NCBI GenBank assembly: GCA_041554195.1
Contig: JBFFMJ010000005.1
Location: 152,596-216,595 of the forward strand
Direction of reading: 5' to 3'
Source of the DNA: JAPHSX01 sp041554195
Lineage (GTDB): Bacteria > Pseudomonadota > Gammaproteobacteria > Thiohalomonadales > Thiohalomonadaceae
DNA: 64,000 nt
In this document: positions 8,625-15,792 of the stretch, piece after piece
Position numbering within the stretch: position 1 is the first letter of the stretch
Layout: the number at the start of each line of letters is the position of its first letter
Program-made: the position numbers and the translations under genes
Notes under the pieces: model-generated
What the model was told of the DNA's origin: nothing
Database searches by the model: none
Seen by the model: the letters and a program-made list of their open reading frames with translations, nothing else

Positions 8625-9101
8625 TCACCCCCTCACCCAATGCCCCGATTTTCCCCCTTCCTTCTCCATCAATCGCACGCCCCCCATGGTCATCCCTTTA
8701 TCCACCGCCTTGCACATATCGTAGATGGTCAGCAGGGTGATCTGCACGGCGGTCAGTGCCTCCATCTCGACGCCGGTCTGACCGCTGGTCTGTACGGTGG
8801 CGACACAATGAACGGCATTTTCATCCTCTAGCGGTTTGAGGTCGATATTGACCCTGGTCAGTGCCAGCGGGTGGCAGAGGGGAATCAGATCCGAGGCGCG
8901 TTTGGCGGCCATGATGCCGGCGATGCGGGCGACTCCCAGTACATCGCCCTTTTTTGCCTCGCCCTTGAGGATCAGCTCCAGCGTGGCGGGGAGCATCTCG
9001 ATGCGTCCCTCGGCGATGGCGGTGCGTTGGGTGATGCTCTTGCTGCCGACGTCGACCATATGGGCCTCGCCTGCCTGGTTGAAGTGGGTGAGCTCACTCA
9101 T
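8625..9101 (-). CDS. moaC: Cyclic pyranopterin monophosphate synthase accessory protein MoaC
   Basis: Converts the MoaA product (3',8-cyclo-GTP) to cyclic pyranopterin monophosphate in molybdenum cofactor synthesis. It is 158 residues and the family blocks are intact: MVDVGSKSITQRTA, GVARIAGIMAAKRASDLIPLCHPL and VEMEALTAVQ. The start at ATG 9101 (MSELTHF) matches the family length; the open frame extends upstream over the moaD promoter side and is not used. It is divergent from moaDE, and moaA lies 27 kb away. Confidence 0.95.
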   Translation of the reverse strand: MSELTHFNQAGEAHMVDVGSKSITQRTAIAEGRIEMLPATLELILKGEAKKGDVLGVARIAGIMAAKRASDLIPLCHPLALTRVNIDLKPLEDENAVHCVATVQTSGQTGVEMEALTAVQITLLTIYDMCKAVDKGMTMGGVRLMEKEGGKSGHWVRG

Positions 9102-9189
9102 CGTTCTGGGGTTCCGTGATTGGTGGATAATGGCATTCATGATAGGCTGGTGCGATACGGTGCGCAAACCGATTTGCGAGGATAACGGC

Positions 9190-9423
9190 ATGACAGTAAA
9201 GGTAAAATTTTTCGCCAGTCTGAAGGAGCAGATGGGCTGTGACGGTGCCACAGTGGAGATTGGCGAGGTGGCCACGGCGGCTGATGTGTGGCTGCAGGCC
9301 TCGGGCGGCAAGGCGCTGCCCCCGAATGTGCTGGTTGCGGTGAACATGGAGTACACGGACCAGAACCAGGCGGTAAAGAGTGGAGATGAGGTCGCCTTCT
9401 TTCCCCCGGTCACTGGCGGCTAG
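9190..9423 (+). CDS. moaD: Molybdopterin synthase sulfur carrier subunit MoaD
   Basis: A 77-residue ubiquitin-fold sulfur carrier that ends in PPVTGG. The terminal Gly-Gly is adenylated and thiocarboxylated to supply sulfur to molybdopterin synthase. The moaE start lies two bases after its stop, so the two subunits are translated together. It starts at ATG 9190 in the divergent region with moaC. Confidence 0.93.
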   Translation: MTVKVKFFASLKEQMGCDGATVEIGEVATAADVWLQASGGKALPPNVLVAVNMEYTDQNQAVKSGDEVAFFPPVTGG

Positions 9424-9425
9424 TC

Positions 9426-9872
9426 GTGAAGATCGCCGTTGATACCGCCCCCTTCTCACCCTGGGAGGCGCTGGGTGAGTATGAACGTGAGGTGGTGCAG
9501 CCTTCTTTCCCTGGCAAATACGGCGCCGCAGCCACCTTTGTTGGCACGATGCGCGATTTCAACGACGGCGATGCGGTGCAGGGGATGACGCTGGAACACT
9601 ACCCGGGGATGACCGAGAAGCAGCTGGAGCTGATTGTCGCGGAGGCCTTTGAGAAATGGTCGCTGCTCGATGCACTATTATTACATCGTGTGGGGGCGCT
9701 GAAACCGCAGGAGCCTATCGTGCTGGTGGCGGTCTGGTCCGCTCATCGCAAGGATGCCTTTGAGGCATGCCGTTTCCTCATGGAGGCCCTTAAGTCCCGC
9801 GCCCCATTCTGGAAGAAAGAACAGCTCGACACCGGCCACCGCTGGGTGGAGAAAAATACCGAGGGCTACTGA
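9426..9872 (+). CDS. moaE: Molybdopterin synthase catalytic subunit MoaE
   Basis: The catalytic subunit that, with MoaD, inserts two sulfurs into cyclic pyranopterin monophosphate to give molybdopterin. At 148 residues it has GAAATFVGTMRDFN, LEHYPGMTEKQL, HRVGALKPQEP, SAHRKDAFEACRF and the PFWKKE active-site segment. It starts with GTG 9426, two bases after moaD, and the traR-like gene follows 29 bases later. Confidence 0.95.
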   Translation: MKIAVDTAPFSPWEALGEYEREVVQPSFPGKYGAAATFVGTMRDFNDGDAVQGMTLEHYPGMTEKQLELIVAEAFEKWSLLDALLLHRVGALKPQEPIVLVAVWSAHRKDAFEACRFLMEALKSRAPFWKKEQLDTGHRWVEKNTEGY

Positions 9873-9901
9873 GCCCCAGTGACGAAACATAGAGGTAAAG
9901 C

Positions 9902-10297
9902 ATGAGCCATCTTAGCAATGAACAACTCTCCCGGTTAACCAAGCAGGTCGATGATGAGCGTAGCCGCCTGCGTCAGGATATCCGCAACGAGCTGACCCGC
10001 TCAGATGACGAGCAGTACGCCGCCCTGGCCGGCCAGGTACACGACTCGGGTGACGAGTCGGTGGCCGACCTGCTGAGCGATGTCAACACCGCCATCATCA
10101 GCCACTCAATCAAGGAGCTGCGCGAGATCGAGGCGGCGCAGGAGCGCTTGCGCGAGGGGACGTACGGCCGCTGCGAGGAGTGCGGTGAGGCTATTCCCTT
10201 CGAACGGCTGCAGGCCTATCCTGCGGCGCGTCTCTGTATCGCCGATCAGGAGCGCTATGAGGCTGCCCATCCTGACGAGCAGCACTCGGAACTGTAG
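9902..10297 (+). CDS. TraR/DksA-family C4-type regulator with one missing zinc ligand
   Basis: A 131-residue protein with a long N-terminal coiled-coil and a C-terminal DksA/TraR zinc-finger block (YGRCEECGEAIPFERLQAYPAARLC). Family members bind RNA polymerase through the secondary channel and alter promoter response, with or without ppGpp. Three cysteines are present (Cys91, Cys94, Cys112) but the fourth position is Asp115, so metal binding may be altered. Such paralogues are known beside canonical DksA. AGAGG precedes the ATG. It may be co-transcribed with moaDE (29-base gap). Confidence 0.85.
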   Translation: MSHLSNEQLSRLTKQVDDERSRLRQDIRNELTRSDDEQYAALAGQVHDSGDESVADLLSDVNTAIISHSIKELREIEAAQERLREGTYGRCEECGEAIPFERLQAYPAARLCIADQERYEAAHPDEQHSEL

Positions 10298-10309
10298 CGC
10301 CTTCTCCCC

Positions 10310-10825
10310 TCAGGGCTTGGGCATCTCCCGAATTTCAAACTCCATCGTCTCCAGATCGCCGATGATATAGCTCGCCTTGGGGCCGATGCCTGCCACCGTT
10401 CCGGGGTTGAGCATCAGGCACTTTCCCTTTTTGATATCCGTTATTTCGGTGATCGCTGGCTGGTGGTCGTGACCACAGCAGACGATATCCCAGTCACCGG
10501 TCAGCGCCATCGCCTCGGCATAGTGGGGGTAGTGGACGATGAAGATGCGCTTGCCGCCCAGTTCCAGCCCGGCATCCTGGCCGTGGTAGTGGATCACCGA
10601 GTTGGGTTCCTGCGCCAGCATGAACATGGCGTAGGTATCGCCCATGTTATTGCCGTGGATCACGTGTACTGGCAGACCAAGTTGTTGAAGCGGGCGCAGT
10701 GCAGTGGGGGCGCACACATCACCGCAGTGCAGCACCGCCTCGGCCCCCCACTCCTTCGCCTCACCTACTGCCTGGGCCAGCATGTTGCGGTTATCGTGAC
10801 TGTCTGAAACGATGCAGATCTTCAT
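10310..10825 (-). CDS. YfcE/MJ0936-type metallophosphoesterase
   Basis: A 171-residue calcineurin-like phosphodiesterase with the full set of metal-binding motifs: SDSHDN, CGDV, GNN, and the GHDH motif with LNPGT. Members of this small family hydrolyse phosphodiesters in vitro and their physiological substrates are mostly unknown. It sits downstream of ppa on the same strand, separated by a terminator, and converges on the traR-like gene. Confidence 0.85.
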   Translation of the reverse strand: MKICIVSDSHDNRNMLAQAVGEAKEWGAEAVLHCGDVCAPTALRPLQQLGLPVHVIHGNNMGDTYAMFMLAQEPNSVIHYHGQDAGLELGGKRIFIVHYPHYAEAMALTGDWDIVCCGHDHQPAITEITDIKKGKCLMLNPGTVAGIGPKASYIIGDLETMEFEIREMPKP

Positions 10826-10841
10826 AATTCGACCTTAAAGC

Positions 10842-10873
10842 AAAAGGGGAAAGTGCTGCCACTTTCCCCTTTT
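10842..10873 (-). terminator. Terminator between ppa and the phosphoesterase gene
   Basis: A 14-base perfect stem (10842-10855 with 10860-10873) has a four-base loop. It contains its own A and T runs, so it works on either strand. It lies directly downstream of the ppa stop. Confidence 0.85.
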
Positions 10874-10890
10874 ATCAAATGTTGTGTGGC

Positions 10891-11439
10891 TTAGAAGTTG
10901 GGCTTTTCCGGTGCATCCTTGTACATCTGCACACTCTCCATGATCTCCTGCTTCGCCTCGTCGATATCGGCCCAACCACCGACACGCACCCACTTGCCTT
11001 CGTCCAGATCCTTGTAGTGCTCGAAGAAGTGGGAGATACGCGCCAGTACCTCTTCCGCCACATCATCAATGTTGATGACCTTGCGGTAAGACTTGCAGAG
11101 CTTGGCAATGGGCACAGCCAAGATCTTGGCATCGTCGCCGGATTCGTCGGTCATCTTCAGCACACCTACGGGGCGGCACTGGATCACCGAGCCCGGGATC
11201 AGCGGATAGGGGGTCAGCACCAGCACATCGACCGGATCGCCATCTTTGGAGAGGGTGTGCGGCACATAGCCGTAGTTGCAGGGGTAGTGCATCGCGGTCG
11301 ACATGAAGCGGTCGACGAACATCGCACCGGTCTCCTTGTCCAGCTCGTACTTGACCGGATCGGAGTGGGCCGGGATCTCGATGATCACGTTGATCTCATT
11401 CGGGACATCTTTACCAGAGCTGACGCGGTCAAGGTTCAT
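10891..11439 (-). CDS. ppa: Soluble inorganic pyrophosphatase (family I)
   Basis: Hydrolyses PPi to two phosphates in the cytosol. It is 182 residues with the family I metal-binding core (DGDPVDVLVLTP and KMTDESGDDAK) and an N-terminal EINVIIEIPAHSDPVKYE block. An AGGAAG ribosome site precedes ATG 11439. It lies directly downstream of hppA but behind a terminator. Soluble and membrane pyrophosphatases plus PPi-PFK side by side imply that PPi levels are managed actively here: the soluble enzyme wastes PPi energy that the other two conserve. Confidence 0.95.
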   Translation of the reverse strand: MNLDRVSSGKDVPNEINVIIEIPAHSDPVKYELDKETGAMFVDRFMSTAMHYPCNYGYVPHTLSKDGDPVDVLVLTPYPLIPGSVIQCRPVGVLKMTDESGDDAKILAVPIAKLCKSYRKVINIDDVAEEVLARISHFFEHYKDLDEGKWVRVGGWADIDEAKQEIMESVQMYKDAPEKPNF

Positions 11440-11473
11440 GAGTGACTTCCTGTATTAAATGACAGACAAAGAA

Positions 11474-11502
11474 AAAGGCCGGTCATTATAACCGGCCTTT
11501 TG
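11474..11502 (-). terminator. Terminator after hppA
   Basis: A ten-base stem (11474-11483 with 11491-11500) has a seven-base loop and flanking A/T runs, just downstream of the hppA stop on the minus strand. Confidence 0.85.
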
Positions 11503-11534
11503 TCTTGAGGTCATCCTGACCTTCTGTGTGCCTT

Positions 11535-13559
11535 TTAGAGCAGCGGCACAATCATCAGCGCCACGATGTTGATGATCTTGATCAGCGGGTTGATCGCAGG
11601 ACCTGCGGTGTCCTTGTAGGGGTCGCCTACGGTGTCACCGGTTACCGCTGCCTTGTGGGCATCGGAACCCTTGCCGCCGAAATTACCATCCTCGATATAC
11701 TTCTTGGCGTTATCCCAGGCACCACCACCGGTGGTCATGGAGATAGCGACGAAGATGCCGGTGATGATGGTACCGATCAGCAGGCCACCGAGGGCCTCTA
11801 CGCCGAGGAACACACCCACCAGAATCGGTACCAGGATAGGCAGCAGTGAGGGGATGATCATCTCTTTGATCGCCGCCTTGGTCAGCATATCGACCGCACG
11901 ACTGTAGTCGGGCTTCTCGCTGTAATCCATGATGCCGGGCTTCTCTTTGAACTGGCGACGTACCTCGTTAACGATACCGCCAGCGGCACGACCTACCGCT
12001 TCCATCGACATCGCGCCGAACAGGTAGGGCACCAGACCACCAATAAACAGGCCGATAATGACCATGTGGTTGGATAGGTCGAACGAGGCGTCAACCCCAT
12101 TGGCCGTCAGGGTGTGGGTGTAGTCGGCAAACAGTACCAGCGCGGCCAGACCGGCAGAGCCGATGGCGTAGCCCTTGGTAACCGCCTTGGTGGTGTTGCC
12201 TACCGCATCAAGCGGGTCGGTGATGTTGCGGATCTTCTCATCCAGCTCGGCCATCTCGGCGATACCACCGGCGTTGTCGGTGATAGGTCCGTAGGCGTCG
12301 AGGGCAACGATGATGCCGGTCATCGAGAGCATGGCGGTGGCGGCGATAGCGATACCGTAGAGACCGGCCAGGTCGTGGGCACCCCAGATAGCGGCACAGA
12401 CGGCGAGAACCGGGGCGGCGGTCGATTTCATCGACACACCCAGACCGGCGATCACGTTGGTACCGTCACCGGTGGTGGAGGCCTCGGCGATGTGACGTAC
12501 CGGCTTGAACTCGGTCGCGGTGTAGTACTCGGTGATCACAACCATCGCGGCGGTAAGTACCAGACCAATCATTGCCGAGCCGAACAGTGCCATGGTGGTG
12601 TTGGCAACACCGTCAATGACAACATCACCCATGAAAATATCGGTAACGAAGTAGAAGGCGATGGCGGCGAGACCGCCGGCGACGGCGAGGCCACGGTAGA
12701 GGGCGTTCATGATCTTGCCGCCCTCACGCGCCTTCACAAAGAAGGTACCGATGATGGAGGCGATGATGGAGACACCACCCAGGACCAGCGGGTAGAGTGC
12801 CGCAGCATCGCCCACTTCACTCAGCAGCAGACCACCGAGCAGCATGGTGGCGACCACGGTGACCGCATAGGTCTCGAACAGGTCAGCGGCCATACCGGCA
12901 CAGTCACCCACGTTGTCACCGACGTTATCGGCGATAACGGCGGGATTGCGTGGGTCATCCTCAGGGATTCCGGCCTCAACCTTGCCGACGATGTCAGCAC
13001 CGACATCTGCACCCTTGGTGAAGATACCGCCACCAAGACGGGCGAAGATGGAGATAAGGGAGCCACCGAAGGCCAGACCGATCAGCGGATGGAGAGGGTC
13101 TTCGACACCCATGCCAACCAGTGCCGCGTAGTAACCGGCCACACCAATAAGACCGAGGCCCACTACCAGCATGCCGGTGATGGCACCACCGCGGAAGGCG
13201 ACCTGCATCGCCGCATTGAGGCCGTTGTTGGCGGCCTCAGCGGTGCGTACGTTGGCCGCGACAGAGATGTTCATGCCGATGTAACCGGCGGCCCCGGAGA
13301 GTACTGCACCGATGGCAAAGCCTACGGCGGTATACATGTCGAGGAAGATAGCGATGAGCACCAGCAGTACCACACCGACGATGCCGATGGTGGTGTACTG
13401 ACGGTTGAGGTAGGCCCTGGCCCCCTCCTGGATGGCGGAGGCGATCTCCACCATACGCTCGTTGCCGGTGGGCAGTTTCATGATCCAGCTGCGCGATACC
13501 CAGCCGTAGGCTATGGCGGCAAAGCCGCATAGTAATGCAAAGATTAAACCGGTACTCAT
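11535..13559 (-). CDS. hppA: Membrane-bound proton-translocating pyrophosphatase (K+-independent type)
   Basis: An integral membrane PPase that couples PPi hydrolysis (or synthesis) to ion transport across the inner membrane. It has 674 residues and many transmembrane segments. The catalytic loop is intact: DVGADIVGKVEAGIPEDD followed by NPAVIADNVGDNVGDCAGM. In the cation-selectivity motif GNTTKAVTKG the sequence has Lys and Thr at the two diagnostic positions, where K+-dependent enzymes have Ala and Gly/Ala. This predicts a K+-independent H+ pump. GGGAGGAAG precedes ATG 13559. A MITE-like element lies in its 5' region. Confidence 0.95.
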   Translation of the reverse strand: MSTGLIFALLCGFAAIAYGWVSRSWIMKLPTGNERMVEIASAIQEGARAYLNRQYTTIGIVGVVLLVLIAIFLDMYTAVGFAIGAVLSGAAGYIGMNISVAANVRTAEAANNGLNAAMQVAFRGGAITGMLVVGLGLIGVAGYYAALVGMGVEDPLHPLIGLAFGGSLISIFARLGGGIFTKGADVGADIVGKVEAGIPEDDPRNPAVIADNVGDNVGDCAGMAADLFETYAVTVVATMLLGGLLLSEVGDAAALYPLVLGGVSIIASIIGTFFVKAREGGKIMNALYRGLAVAGGLAAIAFYFVTDIFMGDVVIDGVANTTMALFGSAMIGLVLTAAMVVITEYYTATEFKPVRHIAEASTTGDGTNVIAGLGVSMKSTAAPVLAVCAAIWGAHDLAGLYGIAIAATAMLSMTGIIVALDAYGPITDNAGGIAEMAELDEKIRNITDPLDAVGNTTKAVTKGYAIGSAGLAALVLFADYTHTLTANGVDASFDLSNHMVIIGLFIGGLVPYLFGAMSMEAVGRAAGGIVNEVRRQFKEKPGIMDYSEKPDYSRAVDMLTKAAIKEMIIPSLLPILVPILVGVFLGVEALGGLLIGTIITGIFVAISMTTGGGAWDNAKKYIEDGNFGGKGSDAHKAAVTGDTVGDPYKDTAGPAINPLIKIINIVALMIVPLL

Positions 13560-13591
13560 TGGATACTTCCTCCCAGTTACAATTTATGGTT

Positions 13592-13734
13592 AGTAACGAT
13601 TCAGCATATTCACCTTTTATTCCATTACGGCGTTATTTCCGTACTCGAATGGTTACATAAGATTTCTATGCTCACACCTTACGTGCGGAACTGCCTTGAT
13701 CTGAAACAAAATCTAAACATGCTGAATCGTTACT
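13592..13734. mobile_element. 143-bp MITE-like element with terminal inverted repeats and target duplication
   Basis: A perfect 16-bp inverted repeat (13592-13607 and 13719-13734, reading AGTAACGATTCAGCAT inwards) encloses 111 bases with no gene. The flanks carry an identical TATGGTT (13585-13591 and 13735-13741). If the left outermost A is counted as asymmetric, this becomes an 8-bp TTATGGTT duplication. Ends that start GTAA with an 8-bp duplication recall the IS66 family, so it may be a non-autonomous derivative (inference). It lies between the pfp terminator and the hppA start. Confidence 0.7.
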
Positions 13735-13772
13735 TATGGTTTTTCTTAACGTTATGGATTTTTTGAAAGCAC

Positions 13773-13797
13773 AAAAAAGGGGAGCAACAAGCTCCCC
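13773..13797 (-). terminator. Terminator after pfp
   Basis: The GGGGAGC/GCTCCCC stem (13779-13785 with 13791-13797) has an AACAA loop. On the minus strand a six-T run follows the stem, and it lies about ten bases after the pfp stop. Confidence 0.85.
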
Positions 13798-13808
13798 TCT
13801 CTATTTCG

Positions 13809-15164
13809 TTACAGCTCGAAGTCATCTCCAAGCTTTTTCGGCACACCCACCAGCTTCAGTGTGGTGTATTGAGGCATACCGTTTTTATACTTCGGCGAAT
13901 CCTCGCCTTTAATCAGTGGCTCCAGGTAGGCCCGGCACTTAGGGGTGATACCAAAGCCGTCTTTGCTGATGAAGCTCTTTGGCATCATCTTCTCGACGTT
14001 GGCGACCTTGGAGAGCGGTGCCTCACCGACCTTCCATTTATAAGGCTTGTCGGAGGTACGCACCACGGTAGGCATGACCGAGTTCTTGCCCTTCACCGCC
14101 AGCTCAACCGCGGCCTTACCCATGGCATAGGCCTGGTCCACATCGTTCTTGGAGGCGACGTGGCGACCGGCGCGTTGCAGGTAGTCGGCAACGGCCCAGT
14201 GGTATTTCAGACCGAGGTCGTCGCGAATCATGCCGGCAACTACGGGGGCAACACCACCGAGCTGGGTATGACCGAAGTTGTCCTTCAGACCCTGGTCGGC
14301 GAGGAACTTGCCATCAGCGGTGGCAACACCCTCAGAGACGACAACGGAGCAGTAACCGTACTGCTTCACCTTGGCATCAACGGCGGCCATGAACTTCTCG
14401 CGGTCGAAGGGGATTTCGGGGAACAGGATAATGACCGGGATGTCGTGGTCTTCATCGGCAGCCAGGGCGCCGGCCGCGGCGATCCAGCCGGCGTGACGAC
14501 CCATTACCTCGAGGACGAATACCTTGGTAGAGGTGGCGCACATGGAGCGCACATCGAAGCTCGCCTCACGGGTGGCGACGGCGATGTACTTGGCAACCGA
14601 ACCGAAGCCGGGGCAGTTGTCGGTGATCGGCAGGTCGTTATCCACGGTCTTCGGCACATGAATCGCCTGAATCGGGTAGCCCATCTTCTTGGATAGCTGT
14701 GAGACCTTGAAGCAGGTGTCAGCGGAGTCGCCGCCACCATTATAGAAGAAGTAGCCGATGTCGTGCGCCTTGAACACTTCGATCAGGCGCTCATATTCGC
14801 GCTTGTTCGCTTCCAGGCTCTTCAGCTTGAAGCGGCAGGAACCGAAGGCGCCCGAGGGGGTGTACTTGAGGTTGGCGATGTCGCCCTTGGACTCCTTGCT
14901 GGTATCGACCAGGTCTTCCAGCAGGGCACCGATAATGCCGTTGCGACCGGCGTAGACCTTACCGATCTTGTCCTTGTGCTTACGTGCGGTCTCGATGACA
15001 CCGGCGGCGGATGAGTTGATCACGGCGGTAACACCACCGGACTGCGCGTAGAACGCGTTCATCTTCTTGGGGGCAGCCTTCTTAGGAGCTGCCTTCTTCA
15101 CCGCCCGCTTGGCGGGTGCCTTCTTGACAACCTTTTTGGTGGTCGCTTTTTTCTTTGTAGCCAT
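13809..15164 (-). CDS. pfp: Pyrophosphate-dependent 6-phosphofructokinase with lysine-rich N-terminal extension
   Basis: Phosphorylates fructose 6-phosphate reversibly with PPi instead of ATP. Diagnostic residues support PPi use: the PKTVDND motif has Lys where ATP enzymes have Gly, and GGGDSADT carries the PPi-type Asp. MGRHAGW is the sugar-binding block. The 451-residue protein has a first 34 residues unlike any PFK, with 14 Lys plus Arg, Ala and Pro in PAK/PKK patterns resembling histone H1/AlgP tails; catalytic sequence starts at Met35. A GGAG site supports ATG 15164, so the extension is probably translated. The hppA neighbour fits PPi-linked carbon metabolism of methylotrophs and sulfur-oxidising symbionts. 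Confidence 0.93.
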   Translation of the reverse strand: MATKKKATTKKVVKKAPAKRAVKKAAPKKAAPKKMNAFYAQSGGVTAVINSSAAGVIETARKHKDKIGKVYAGRNGIIGALLEDLVDTSKESKGDIANLKYTPSGAFGSCRFKLKSLEANKREYERLIEVFKAHDIGYFFYNGGGDSADTCFKVSQLSKKMGYPIQAIHVPKTVDNDLPITDNCPGFGSVAKYIAVATREASFDVRSMCATSTKVFVLEVMGRHAGWIAAAGALAADEDHDIPVIILFPEIPFDREKFMAAVDAKVKQYGYCSVVVSEGVATADGKFLADQGLKDNFGHTQLGGVAPVVAGMIRDDLGLKYHWAVADYLQRAGRHVASKNDVDQAYAMGKAAVELAVKGKNSVMPTVVRTSDKPYKWKVGEAPLSKVANVEKMMPKSFISKDGFGITPKCRAYLEPLIKGEDSPKYKNGMPQYTTLKLVGVPKKLGDDFEL

Positions 15165-15212
15165 AAACTCCGTCTCCCAGATGGTTATTGCGGGTTATTT
15201 TTAAATTAACTG

Positions 15213-15572
15213 TTATTGATCGGCTTTATCCTGCTCTGCCGATTCCTGTAAATGGTGGTCGGCCTGTACCTGTAGCAGGGTGATTACACACTCGGTCAGA
15301 TCCGTATAGCTCTCAACACCGGTTCCGTATTGTTGGTGAACTCGATAGAAAAACTGGCTGCGGTATTGCCCCTCGGCAGTCTTAACAATGAGCAAATTGG
15401 CACCATCATCCTGCCAGTAGACGGCAGGGCAGGGGATAAGCTCAGTGGAGTGCGGGTTGAGACGCATCTCAATGTCCACCAGTTCTAGCTCTACCTCTCG
15501 GTGGTAGCGCTGCTTGAGGGTGTCCTGGATAACCCACATTTCGTTTTTGTTGAATTCAGGTATGGTTGCCAT
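15213..15572 (-). CDS. Conserved-looking protein of unknown function upstream of pfp
   Basis: A 119-residue soluble protein with no signal peptide or membrane helix. It starts with MATIPEFNKNEMWVIQDTL and is rich in acidic and Gln residues at the C-terminus. I do not recognise a family. It sits 48 bases upstream of pfp on the same strand and is probably co-transcribed. No clear ribosome site precedes ATG 15572. The mixed alpha/beta composition and single-copy position suggest a small accessory protein, but no function can be assigned. Confidence 0.7.
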   Translation of the reverse strand: MATIPEFNKNEMWVIQDTLKQRYHREVELELVDIEMRLNPHSTELIPCPAVYWQDDGANLLIVKTAEGQYRSQFFYRVHQQYGTGVESYTDLTECVITLLQVQADHHLQESAEQDKADQ

Positions 15573-15792
15573 GGTGACTCGCGTTGTTGTTTCGGAGAGG
15601 CGCAGCTTACCGTTTTAAGCCCCGTTTGTCCGTGCCTTGCAAATCCCTTGCATTTGACTTGACCATAAAAGTGGGATTAGCTTAAACCCTTGCTGAAGGT
15701 AACGGTAATGCAATTTGCCTATACCATCATGCAAAAAATTTAATAACAAACAAATATTGAAAGTGTAAAACGGAAGGGACTGAGGGGGAGCA

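Noticed and set aside
12114..13532. A 472-codon plus-strand frame opposite hppA
   Set aside because: It is a shadow of hppA codon bias: rich in Gly, His, Asp and Arg, with no ribosome site or family motif, while hppA is a clear family member.
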